Shown here in pieces: positions 23,593 through 33,051 of a DNA stretch of 64,000 nucleotides. Numbering within the stretch: the first letter of the stretch is position 1; each line of letters starts with the position of its first letter. Made by a program: the position numbers and the translations under genes. This DNA comes from Knufia peltigerae. Its lineage: Eukaryota > Ascomycota > Eurotiomycetes > Chaetothyriales > Trichomeriaceae. The DNA lies in NCBI GenBank assembly GCA_030247855.1, contig JAPDRN010000150.1:1-64000 (forward strand). Reading direction: 5' to 3'. Below the pieces are notes generated by a model. That model was not told where the DNA came from and made no database searches. It saw only the letters and a program-made list of their open reading frames with translations.

Positions 23593-24462
23593 TCAGCCGT
23601 CCTTTGGCCGTTTGAAGAAACCGTCGAGGCTCTTCTGTTTAGCATCGTATGGCGAGGAACCAATCCCACCACGTGCTCTTCTGAGGTCCAACAGATGATC
23701 CTTGCCATTGACATTGTGCACTGTTACGCGACACCCGGCGAAAGGAGAAGTGTTGTCTGTTGCCGTGGGTGGTAAAGATTCCTGCGAGGTCGACGAGTCA
23801 CCGTCATTCCGATGTATGGTTATTTCCAAAAACCCAGTGTTGCTCCAAGAAGGCAGAAACTCCAGCGGTCGACCGTAGCTGAGGACCTCAATGTTAGGTC
23901 CCAACACCACCGTGCCGGTGTGGAACTTGGTGAGCAAGGTTTTCCACAGCGCCGACAGGAAGAGACCATGAGACACGACAGCGACACATTCAGGCAGCGA
24001 GTCCTGCTCGACCGCCAACGGCGACGACGCTGATAGAGGTATGACGTGGTCATTGATGAACACGTCTGCCCTTCCCGCCATGGCCTCCGCCGTCTCTTGT
24101 GGTCGAAATGAAGGATCTTCGGGGTTTATAGCTTCCTGGGCACGCCTTGACGCCCACGGCACCAGCTCATAGGAGCCAAAGTCCTGTTCACGTAGCACTG
24201 GAAGTCTAATAACATCGGGCACTCGTTCTTCGGACCATTGAATAGCTTGATGTCTCTGAATCTGTTCGGCCGTCATATAAGCCCGTTGGAGATCCGAGGC
24301 GAATATTCGAGTGAAGCGTAAATTGCGGTGAGCGGCGAGATACTGGCCTAATCTCTCGGTTTGATTCCTTCCATGGTTGGTGAGTCTGGAATCAGACACT
24401 CCGGCAAGGAGACCAGCAACATTGTGCTCTGTTTCTCCATGCCTGATTAGAAAAATGTGCAT
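23593..24462 (-). CDS. Histidine phosphatase family protein with C-terminal PIP-box-like motif
   Basis: Intronless, 289 residues. The opening MHIFLIRHGETEHNVAG carries the catalytic RHGE with nucleophile His8; VAVVSHGLFLSALW supplies the second catalytic histidine, and a Glu in REQDFGSYE fits the acid. This is the phosphoglycerate-mutase-like (histidine phosphatase) fold; members dephosphorylate sugars, nucleotides or proteins. The C-terminal tail after about residue 240 is extra and ends in QKSLDGFFKRPKDG (276-289), which fits the PCNA-interacting box Q-x-x-L-x-x-F-F plus basic residues. The frame stays open 35 codons upstream of this Met, but the fold starts at MHIF, so 24462 is chosen. Enzyme family firm; PCNA binding is inference. 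Confidence 0.87.
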   Translation of the reverse strand: MHIFLIRHGETEHNVAGLLAGVSDSRLTNHGRNQTERLGQYLAAHRNLRFTRIFASDLQRAYMTAEQIQRHQAIQWSEERVPDVIRLPVLREQDFGSYELVPWASRRAQEAINPEDPSFRPQETAEAMAGRADVFINDHVIPLSASSPLAVEQDSLPECVAVVSHGLFLSALWKTLLTKFHTGTVVLGPNIEVLSYGRPLEFLPSWSNTGFLEITIHRNDGDSSTSQESLPPTATDNTSPFAGCRVTVHNVNGKDHLLDLRRARGGIGSSPYDAKQKSLDGFFKRPKDG

Positions 24463-24999
24463 GGAATCAAGTGTGGGAAACAGCTGATGGGAACAAGAAG
24501 AGAAAGAGGAAGAGGAAGTGTGATGGATCCGACAAGCTAGAAATATTTTATTGGAGTCCGCAAACAAGAGATTAATTATGTACTCGCGAAGAATAAGGGC
24601 AAGTTTTAGGGAGAAATCCCTGGATCACGTGCTCAAACATGCCTGAACTGGGTTCCCTAGGAAGAAGAGTGCATAGTATCACCGTCGAGTTGTCAATGGG
24701 TCTATCTATAATACTATCATGTCACAGGCTGTCCTTGACTTGTATCTTCAACCCCAGTGACCCCTGACAACCTTGAACGACGTGATAATACGTGGGCTAG
24801 TTGTTATTCCTTCTACAGGAATGCCCATCTATCATGCTATCCATGCGCAAGAAAGGTCGCTAAAATTGATTTCCATCCTCATCCAATTCTATGTTGTATC
24901 TGCTGAGGTATACCAGAAATGCTCCATGATTAATATCGTTAGAGAAGAAAATTCGTAAGTCGGCCCATGGGCTGGAATGCCCAAGTCCTGTATTTGAGG
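24463..24999. other. Intergenic, no gene seen
   Basis: Promoter of the histidine phosphatase gene and 3' flank of the Noc4-like gene. No credible frame. Confidence 0.5.
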
Positions 25000-25863
25000 T
25001 CACTCAAAGGTCCATAGATCCATCAAAGGGTCGTCTCCCTTCTCATTCTCGGCCACATCGTCGCTTGCATCTGAGAAGATCCTCTTGGGTATCTTGTACT
25101 CCACCACAGGCGGTTTCTTATCCTTCTTCTTGAACTCGCTCTCCATCATGCTCGCATAGCCATGATCCAGAAAGTCTTCCAAATTGTATTGTTGCTTGGT
25201 AAACTGTTCAGATATGATTCTCGCTATGCTCGCGACGGTAGGGTGGTAGTGGGACTGGCAGGTCTCAAGTTCCCACAACGAACTGTCAATTGCGCCAGTG
25301 AGTTGAGGATCTGGTTCGGTGGGATCGTAGGGATCGTTGCCTAGGTTGTACTTGAACTTTGTGTATGGGGGGTATGGGTTTCTGTGGATCATAAAGGTGG
25401 TGGTTGGGTGTGTCTTGAGGAGGTTGTAAATGAAGGGAATGATGGCGACAATGGCAGAAGGTGGTGCGAATAGACACAGCCGTGAAAGACGCTTAATGAA
25501 GCTCGCAACCGTGGCAGCGGGCAGGTGGTTTGTCGGTGATAAGAAGACGTCTAGATGTCGCAAGACGCGCGAGCGATATTTACTGTGCAGAAGGTCCTTG
25601 TCCAGTAAGGCATAGAGTCGGGGATAGAATGCTGGGTAGTCGAGGTTGCGGGTTGTGATCAAGTAAAAGAGACCTGTGAGCGCGGGCACAGCGAGTGCGA
25701 GGTCCCCCATATCGAGGCTGTCGACGAAGAAGTCCATGAGTATCTCTGGCCTGCGGAGACTGGATATGGTGGAAGGATCTTGTAGTTGTTTGAGCAGATG
25801 TTTCCGCTGCGCGACCGTCATCGGGGAGGCGATGAGGGATGTGTAATTGTCCATGGCCGGCAT
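25000..25863 (-). CDS. Noc4-like ribosome-biogenesis protein, N-terminal half missing
   Basis: Intronless, 287 residues from the ATG at 25863 (the frame is open a little further). The sequence is the C-terminal CBF/Mak21-type domain of Noc4: MTVAQRKHLLKQL, PEILMDFFVDSLDMG, LTGLFYLITTRNLDYPAFYP, LYALLDKDLLHSKYRSR, FIKRLSRLCLFAPP, IIPFIYNLLKTHP, and the closing SLWELETCQSHYHPTVASI. Noc4 with Nop14 acts in 40S pre-ribosome maturation in the nucleolus. Full-length fungal Noc4 is about 550 residues; only about 390 bp separate this start from the divergent ATP4 gene, and that space encodes no N-terminal domain. A possible splice acceptor lies just upstream (CCCGTCAG near 25900), but no matching upstream exon was found. 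It may be a truncated paralogue, a shortened functional form, or a decayed copy. Confidence 0.8.
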   Translation of the reverse strand: MPAMDNYTSLIASPMTVAQRKHLLKQLQDPSTISSLRRPEILMDFFVDSLDMGDLALAVPALTGLFYLITTRNLDYPAFYPRLYALLDKDLLHSKYRSRVLRHLDVFLSPTNHLPAATVASFIKRLSRLCLFAPPSAIVAIIPFIYNLLKTHPTTTFMIHRNPYPPYTKFKYNLGNDPYDPTEPDPQLTGAIDSSLWELETCQSHYHPTVASIARIISEQFTKQQYNLEDFLDHGYASMMESEFKKKDKKPPVVEYKIPKRIFSDASDDVAENEKGDDPLMDLWTFE

Positions 25864-26253
25864 GTTGAATGAGAGGTGTGAGAGCAAAATGCTCTCGAGG
25901 GCGGGCGCTGACGGGAGGGAGGGGTGATATTAGTACCTAAGGTAAGTAAGTACCTTAGATAATGCAAGACATGTGCGTTGTAAAATGGCCCATGGTGGTT
26001 TTGAATATAGTGAGGACGGATGAATGAATACTTGTACAACTGCATGTCAAATCCATTCGCCAGAACTTTTTTTCTTTGGCCCCTCAGAAAGTCGTTAATC
26101 CCGAAAATGCCGACGTACGCCAAGTCCGGACTGCGCTAGACATAATACAGACTAGCGCGCCAAGCGACTGCGATTGAATCTGAGCTCCCCTTCCGTGAAG
26201 AACGTCGAAAGCAAAGCTCATTGTCGATTCCCGTCCACGACAACACATCAACC
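25864..26253. promoter_or_regulatory. Divergent promoter between Noc4-like gene and ATP4
   Basis: 390 bp shared by two genes transcribed away from each other. It includes a palindromic TACCTAAGGTA at 25934-25944 and no domain-bearing frame. Confidence 0.5.
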
Positions 26254-27124
26254 ATGGCGTCCAGACTGGCAAGGAGTGCGGCCGGTACGAATTTGACTCC
26301 TTCTGAAGCTCGTAGACTGAACACATTGCTAATCCGATGGTTTTAGGAGCCACCAAACTCCGACCAACATTATCCCTCCGAACTCTCCCATCACTCAGCA
26401 CACCTTTGACCTCCGCCCGCTACGCATCAGGCGTCCCTTCAGAAGACCCCAAGAAGAAGGCAGCATCGATCGTCGACGCTCTTCCCGGTAACTCCTTGGC
26501 CAGCAAGACCGCCATCCTCTCCGCCGGCGCGGGTGTTTCGATCTGGGCCATCAGCAGCGAATTGTACGTCCTCAACGAAGAATCCGTCGTCGCCTTCTGC
26601 CTTTTGTCCGTCTTCTACGGTATCTTCAAGTACGGAGGTCCAGGATATACCGAGTGGGCAAACAGCCAGGTCGCCAAGATCAAGGACTTGCTCAACGAGG
26701 CGCGAACGAACCACGCTACAAGTGTCAAGGAGAGAATCGAGGATGTCAAGCCATTGAGCAATGTCGTCGACATCACCAAGCAGCTCTTCGAAGTTTCCAA
26801 GGTACGCCAAACTGACTGATCATTGGGACGGTGATGGCGAGGGAGAAAACAAAATACTGACATTTCTTTCAATAGGAAACCGCCCACCTCGAAGCTCAAG
26901 CTTTCGAACTCGAGCAACGAACCGCACTGGCTGCTGAGGCCAAGAACGTGCTCGACTCCTGGGTCCGATACGAGGGACAGGTTAAGCAACGTCAACAGAA
27001 GGAGTTGGCCGACAGCGTCATCGCAAAGGTCACCAAGGAGCTTGAGAACCCCAAGATCTTGCAACAAATTTTGACCCAGAGCGTGGCGGATGTGGAGAGA
27101 ATCGTCGCCAGCAAGTCGCAATAG
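26254..27124 (+). CDS. ATP4: Mitochondrial ATP synthase F0 subunit b (subunit 4)
   Basis: Three exons (26254-26284, 26347-26801, 26876-27124), product 244 residues. Exon 1 encodes only MASRLARSAAG, the start of a basic mitochondrial targeting peptide that continues through LRTLPSLSTPLTSARYAS. The mature part has two membrane segments (SKTAILSAGAGVSIWAISSEL and ESVVAFCLLSVFYGIF) and a long amphipathic helix (WANSQVAKIKDLLNEARTNH onward) forming the peripheral stalk, ending in VADVERIVASKSQ. Subunit 4 links the membrane sector to F1 through OSCP and is needed for oxidative phosphorylation. Exon boundaries follow GTACGA/TTTTAG and GTACGC/AATAG and keep the frame. Assignment is firm. Confidence 0.96.
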
Positions 27125-27558
27125 ATCTGACAAGTTATTTTAAACAAAAAGGCCGGAGGCAGCTGGACAGGATGGGGGAGAGGACAACGCTAGATGGAAG
27201 AAGAATTTTTGAATCACGACCGAATCTCCGTTGGCCGTGATACATGTTTTGTCGTGTATATAAAATAGCTCCAAAGTTTCCGAAAACATGAGCCACTGTT
27301 TAACAATGACTTGGTCAGTACCTCGTAGACCTCGCACGTTTCGTCAATAACCATGCGTAGAACATTTGCCACTCAACACTGCATTCTTAGCGTTGAGATT
27401 CTGGGAGGGCATCGCCCGGTACTATGTATTGAGTGCGATGTATACAATACCCAACGATGAACATTCCTGGAAAGCTGAGCGACTGCTCTTTTCTGTCCTA
27501 ATAATACAGTGGAAAATGGTGCTGTGATCTTGCCACGCTAGTACCCGTGCCTGATGGC
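27125..27558. other. Convergent 3' spacer
   Basis: 434 bp between the converging ATP4 and TFC4 genes; 3' UTR-like sequence, nothing else seen. Confidence 0.5.
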
Positions 27559-30500
27559 TCAGACGACCAAATACTTCTCCGTGATCTCCCTCGCCATCAG
27601 AGCGTTGCCGCTTAGGGCGTACATGGTCTGGATCGCGTATGCCGCTTCCATATTAAAGTCGGCAGCCTCTACACTGTCTTCTGGGATCGTTTCTCTTTCG
27701 GTATTCGCTTCGTGCATGTCCTTCTCTGGGCCATCATCGAGTGACGTCTCCTGCGTCTCTTCGTGCTCGGTAGGCTTCGGATCCGTAGCCGTATCGACTT
27801 GCTCCTGTTGACTTTCATCCATCCGAAGCAGCTCGGGGTCTATCATTTCCGCTGCCGCCTTTGATGTCGGATCCGATACCGAAGTGGGAGAGGAGACTGG
27901 GTTCTCAGGAAGCAACTTTTCGTAACTGCGTACGGCCAGATCTGACAAGCCCAGCATCTGCCAGCATCGTGCTCTGTTCAGCTCAATCTCCCTCTCCACC
28001 ACGTTCTGCAACTTTTCGTCCTTGGTCGAAGCCCATGCTCTCCTCGAATCGACGTACTCCTCAAAGAATGACCAGCCCTGGAGGGCGTACATGTGCCGGT
28101 CCAGGTTCTGCCGCTTCAACAACTCGTGCAGATAACATAGCGCCACACTGAGCAGGATGATGGGATTCTTCGGGTCAAGACTCAGCGCGCGGAAGAAATA
28201 ACTCAACGCGCTGGGGAAACTGTTACCCGCATACAGAATGTGGCCGTACAAGGACAACAAGACCACGTCCATCTCCTGTAACGTAGGAGCCTTGTCATTC
28301 GCGCCAGAACCCATAACTAGACCGCCGCCGTCGGCATCGTCCCGACGCATTTCTTTCGCCAGATTGCGCATGTTGCTAGGTACCGGACCGAACCCTTCAG
28401 GGCTGTAATTTGATGGCAGATTGGCGTCCATGATCATGATTTGTCTGAACCAGAATTTTTGGCTTGGCCCGGCCCGAAAGGCGGCCGCGTGTACCTGTCC
28501 TTCCTTGCCGTCTTTGTGAGTTGGGTGCGGGTAGATGAGATTCAGTGCCGCGAAGAGGCGGTATGCGTCAGTACAGAATTGGTACTTCCGGGCGAACCAT
28601 CGAAGCACAACGTTGAACAGCGTGTTTTCATCGCGCAAGGAGAGAGCACAAATGAGCCAGGTCGTGTGGATGAGGAGCATGGATGGCGGATCGTTGTACC
28701 ATATAACACAGTCCATGGCAGCGCGGATGATGGCGTAGCTTCGGTGACGTTGGGTTTCGATGGCATCGGGGGAAGACTCGGATAGGGTCAGCTCGTTGGC
28801 TAAGATGACGGCATATTCTAGGAACACATCGAGCCATTCTTCAAACGATATGTCGCGGTATGTGGTAGGATTAAAAGACTCGACGGAGGGCATGGGGATG
28901 TCTGGATCGAGTTCGTTTGCCTCATTCTGAGTGCGGCTAGCCAGGCGCATATCTTTGTCGAAGGGCGTCCTTTTCTTTGCATTGCGCTCGCCAGGGAAGA
29001 ATGCGCGGTTGGTGCGGAAGTCGATGATGAGGCTGTCGGCGCAGTCCATCCATACGTGTCGGGCAACTCTATCGCCTGCACGCATGGCGTCTGTGTTGTC
29101 GAGGAGGGTTTGATACAGATTGTTAATCGTTTCGGTACGGTGAGCCTCGCGTTCTTCGACAGTCAGGCGCTTTGGATTGGAGAGAGCCGCTTGACGGACT
29201 CGCCGAGTAGAAGGCTCCTTCCGCGGCCTCCTGGGTTTATCATCCTTAGATGCTTGTGCGTCTTCAGTATCTCCGGTAGCGCTGGCATTGAGGTCGTTGT
29301 TGATAGTCCGTAGAGAAGCGCCAGATGCAGTGTCCTTTGCGATGCGCGCGATGAGCTCGCTAGCCGTCTTCCTCTGCCTGTAGGTCGGTGGCCGTTGCAG
29401 ACGTTTCTCCAGTTCATTGACTGGGATGCCGGAGTCCACTTGACCCGGCATCTTGTATGCATCTCTGAGTGCATTCTCTGCATCTTCACGAGCTAATCGT
29501 TGCTCCTTACGTTCATATTTTCGCCTCTCGGTCTTCTTGAGAGAATTGTCCGCAATGATGACAGCCTCCCGAGCACATTCCATGGCCTGCCCTTTGTCCC
29601 CAAGGTCGGCATAGAGTTTCGATAACTGGGTTCTTGCTTCAATGCCATTTTCGTCCAGACTTCGGGCTTCTTCGTAACACTCAATGGCTTGTTCTTTGTT
29701 ACCACATAGATAAGAGTTAGCAGCGATAAGGATCCAGAACTCAGGGACGTCTTCGCAAGCCTTGGCATCTTTCAAGGCCTCGAGGTACCTCAATGCCTGG
29801 TTGTGTTCTTTTATGTCATGTAAAGCCTGTGCAACCTCAAAGAAGAGGTCATGATATTGCCATAAGGCTGCATCAATATCCCTCGCGTCGGCCTCAAGCC
29901 ATTCAAAATGAGCGAGTGCTTCCTCTAGCTCTTGCGGTCCTTGCTTGAGACGAAGCATACCTAATCGAGCGCGCAGTTCGAGAGGTAGACCTGGACCGTA
30001 TGAATCAGCCGGGTACTTGCCCGGGACGAAAAGTGGCACCTCGGTTCTTCTCGGGTCATCTTCTGAATCCCACTCCCTGTCGTCCTCTGTATAGTCGTCC
30101 CAGTATGTTTCATCTTGACGACCAAGTAACCATCGTGACAGGCGCTTCAACACAGCAATGGAGTTTGAGAGTGCCATCTCGAGTGGTTCCTCCTGTGCCA
30201 AGAGCTGTACGTAGACGAGGACATCTGCCCAAGTGAATTCTTCCTCACCTTGGAAACCGTGTTGCTTATAATGGTCTAAAGCTTCCTCATAGAGCGCTAT
30301 TGCCTTTGAGAGATCACGAGTCTCGACGCAAATATCAGCGACCAATCTCATAGCATCAGAGTCTCGAGGTTTATGCTCAAGAATGGTTTCCAGATCGGAT
30401 ATTGCTTTCCTGTAATTTCCCAGCTGCTTGTTGACAGAAGCACGTTGTAGTCGAGCCTCCCAGTCCTTGCCGCTCTTGGAAATGATTCGAGCATAACAAT

Positions 30501-31803
30501 AACTTGCTTGCTGAAGAGCTCGTTGCTGATCTCCAGTCGATCGCTCCAAGCATGCCGTTGCCACTCTACGCCATACGTCCGGATCGGTGGGTATGCTGTG
30601 GGCGCCACTGAAAAGTGCAGCAATGCCTTTCTCATCTTCACCTTTGTGAAAGTAAATCTCGGAGAGCAGGGCATGGGCTGCATAGATTTCCGGATTGATG
30701 GCAATGGCTTTCAGACAGAACTCAAGCGCCTCGTCGATGTTCAATTCGATCCAAGCATCATGGGCGTCCTGATAGAGTTGTGCGAACTCAGGTCCCGGGT
30801 CTATTGCAGGCCTATGGCCTAACTGCATGCCTTTGCTCCAGCCACCACGCTTCCCTGTGCGTCGGCGTCGTTTCCTTCGAGGATTGACACCTGAGGATTG
30901 GCGACCACGGCCGCGTTTGCGTGAAGTGGTAGTGTTCTGGTCATCTTCTGTGGCATTGACATCGTCCATAGATTCATATACCTCATCGGCAGATGTTTCC
31001 GGCTCCTGTTCTTGTTGGTCATCCGTCGCCGAGCTTGTCTTTAACAATTCCAATTTCTCTTTGTGAAAGGGGATATAAGTAGGTGGCGGTTCAGAACGCG
31101 CTATGGGCTCTGCTGGTGCTACCGACTTCTGTAGACGAGGGGCTTGAAGACTGGCTGCTAGTTGGGTAGCATCGATTGAATGGTTCAGGGCGTATGGTTG
31201 AGGTTGAACCGGGAATGAGTACCGGGGCTGTGGCGGAGGGAGCTGTCTTGAGATCCATTGATAAGGGGCATTCTCGACTTGACTTGTTGAACAATGTACT
31301 TGCGAGAAGGCTGGGCGACTAATAGGTTGCCCAGAGTAGTCGGTAGAATAGCTGGAACCCGCTGGATCAAGTCTCGGAGGGTGCGGGATCTGCTGCTGGA
31401 TTGATGGTCCAACGGGGGGGTCATGATTCCCAGAATGCGACGCAGCAGTATTTCGTTGTGACTCTGTACCATGTCCACCTTGAGCAAGGAACCGAGTAGA
31501 TTGCTGATTGAGTTGATTTATCGTGGGGTAATAAGACTGGCTCGGCGCGTAGTATTGGCTGGGTGGAACACTGCTTTGATGATGTCCTTGAGGCAAGTTC
31601 CCTTGAGTCGATACATTCTGGTGGTCTGGAATATGTTGTGGCAAGGACTGCGTAGTGTCTGAATGATAGTATGATGGCGGTATTGAAAGAGTGAATCCGT
31701 TCGCTGATTCACGAGAAGCGCCGTTTTCCCAGGTACGGGAGTTTACAGAAGATGGTGTGCCATCACCCGCAGGTGACGGGCCATCTCTGTCAGGATTTGC
31801 CAT
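27559..31803 (-). CDS. TFC4: TFIIIC subunit Tfc4 (TPR protein)
   Basis: Intronless, 1414 residues. About 240 N-terminal residues are Gln/Ser/Pro-rich and disordered. An acidic patch (ADEVYESMDDVNATEDD) and a very basic tract (RKRGRGRQSSG ... RRKRRRRTGKRGGW) follow, then tetratricopeptide repeats from about residue 340 (AWIELNIDEALEFCLKAIAINPEIYAAHALLSEIYFHKG), more at about 630-760, and a C-terminal group (GNSFPSALSYFFRALSLDPKNP). The same layout is known for Tfc4/tau131, which binds the A-box side of tRNA genes and recruits TFIIIB for RNA polymerase III. The end (MAREITEKYLVV) is family-typical, so the protein is complete. It shares a 1.25-kb divergent promoter with VTS1. Confidence 0.93.
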   Translation of the reverse strand: MANPDRDGPSPAGDGTPSSVNSRTWENGASRESANGFTLSIPPSYYHSDTTQSLPQHIPDHQNVSTQGNLPQGHHQSSVPPSQYYAPSQSYYPTINQLNQQSTRFLAQGGHGTESQRNTAASHSGNHDPPVGPSIQQQIPHPPRLDPAGSSYSTDYSGQPISRPAFSQVHCSTSQVENAPYQWISRQLPPPQPRYSFPVQPQPYALNHSIDATQLAASLQAPRLQKSVAPAEPIARSEPPPTYIPFHKEKLELLKTSSATDDQQEQEPETSADEVYESMDDVNATEDDQNTTTSRKRGRGRQSSGVNPRRKRRRRTGKRGGWSKGMQLGHRPAIDPGPEFAQLYQDAHDAWIELNIDEALEFCLKAIAINPEIYAAHALLSEIYFHKGEDEKGIAALFSGAHSIPTDPDVWRRVATACLERSTGDQQRALQQASYCYARIISKSGKDWEARLQRASVNKQLGNYRKAISDLETILEHKPRDSDAMRLVADICVETRDLSKAIALYEEALDHYKQHGFQGEEEFTWADVLVYVQLLAQEEPLEMALSNSIAVLKRLSRWLLGRQDETYWDDYTEDDREWDSEDDPRRTEVPLFVPGKYPADSYGPGLPLELRARLGMLRLKQGPQELEEALAHFEWLEADARDIDAALWQYHDLFFEVAQALHDIKEHNQALRYLEALKDAKACEDVPEFWILIAANSYLCGNKEQAIECYEEARSLDENGIEARTQLSKLYADLGDKGQAMECAREAVIIADNSLKKTERRKYERKEQRLAREDAENALRDAYKMPGQVDSGIPVNELEKRLQRPPTYRQRKTASELIARIAKDTASGASLRTINNDLNASATGDTEDAQASKDDKPRRPRKEPSTRRVRQAALSNPKRLTVEEREAHRTETINNLYQTLLDNTDAMRAGDRVARHVWMDCADSLIIDFRTNRAFFPGERNAKKRTPFDKDMRLASRTQNEANELDPDIPMPSVESFNPTTYRDISFEEWLDVFLEYAVILANELTLSESSPDAIETQRHRSYAIIRAAMDCVIWYNDPPSMLLIHTTWLICALSLRDENTLFNVVLRWFARKYQFCTDAYRLFAALNLIYPHPTHKDGKEGQVHAAAFRAGPSQKFWFRQIMIMDANLPSNYSPEGFGPVPSNMRNLAKEMRRDDADGGGLVMGSGANDKAPTLQEMDVVLLSLYGHILYAGNSFPSALSYFFRALSLDPKNPIILLSVALCYLHELLKRQNLDRHMYALQGWSFFEEYVDSRRAWASTKDEKLQNVVEREIELNRARCWQMLGLSDLAVRSYEKLLPENPVSSPTSVSDPTSKAAAEMIDPELLRMDESQQEQVDTATDPKPTEHEETQETSLDDGPEKDMHEANTERETIPEDSVEAADFNMEAAYAIQTMYALSGNALMAREITEKYLVV

Positions 31804-33051
31804 TTCGTATTGTGTTCAGTGATGGTCAGTGTCATCAATGACCATACAAGGAGGAAGATTGGTGTCAGGCTCTGCGTCCATGAAAGAGATCGATGTCAAA
31901 CTTCGATCTTCGCATCGCTTCGGCTTGGTGAGATGTGTCTCGGCGCTCACGGTGACATGGTGTAACAGATACGAGAAGATATTGCCACTCGTGAACAGCA
32001 GATCTTGATGGTTCTCACCTTGATGTTGAATATTATCGTGACTTCGAAACGACCAATTGTTGGTATTGTTACACAGATACGGTTTACAGTAAGTGAATAT
32101 GGGGGGTAAGCCACAATGCGCCACAAGTGAGGCGTAGGCTAATAATTAAAAATATCCATATTCCTACAGGGATCTGATGCATGCTAATAAAATAGTGCCA
32201 GCTGTTTCCACGAACTGTGGTTTCAGCCCATAGCCGTCGTTGTTGGCATGCGATACGAGGCCCATGAGGCCCTAAGCAGGTTTCTGGGCCTCCCTGACCA
32301 TGTCGCAGCCAGGCCTAGACACTCATGGGTAGGTATCTAGCCGCTGTACCTGTAAATAGGTATAGGCAGTCTTCACCAACAATGCCCGTCCCTATTGTCC
32401 TCTAAAAGCCACCATTTATGCGCACCTAGGTACAAAGTACAGAGTACTGAATCACAGTGAAGTACGGATACTTCGTACGGATACGGATACGGATTACTCT
32501 GCACATGCAGATACTACTGTATATTAATGAATTGTCCCTTGTTACTATTATGTGCAGCGTGTCGATCCACATTCGTCTTATTCAAAAGAGCTCTCGTACC
32601 TATTTCGGCCTTGTCTTATTTCAGCTGCGGCCTGCGATTTTTCCTTCTAATCCTCCTCATCAATCTCGCCCACACACCTTCCTCCATTCTGACCCTGGCG
32701 ACTAACTCGCTGCAATCTTTGTTAATCATATCCGGCCTCCTTGTGTGTCTGAGACACCTTGTGATCCGTCCGCCCTTTCCACTAACCTGACCATCGTTTC
32801 CTCAAATCTGTTCAATCGCGCACCCGACGTTCCTTGCAAGCCTAAAGCCTCAGGACTGGTTCCCATCGGCTTCTCTGCGCCTCACGTTGCTCTTCGACAG
32901 TTGCTTCAACTCGATGATTTGCTAGATCACTTTGTGTGACTATCCCCACAACTCGAGCCACTCGTCACTTTTGCTGCTGTCCTCAGCTCCTGGTGTCAAA
33001 AAAAAGCTTCCGTGCCACAATATCTGCGACATCCGAGTACAAAGGACCACG
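31804..33051. promoter_or_regulatory. Divergent TFC4/VTS1 promoter region
   Basis: 1.25 kb between divergent starts. It holds a CCTAGGTA word at 32425-32432 and a short tandem array of TACGGA (three exact units at 32477-32494, a fourth at 32464). The last 400 bp before VTS1 are pyrimidine-rich leader. Confidence 0.5.
32477..32494. repeat. TACGGA hexamer array (3 units)
   Basis: Three perfect tandem TACGGA units with a fourth separated unit at 32464-32469. The unit is the left part of the dispersed TACGGAGTA word found elsewhere in the window. Confidence 0.7.
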
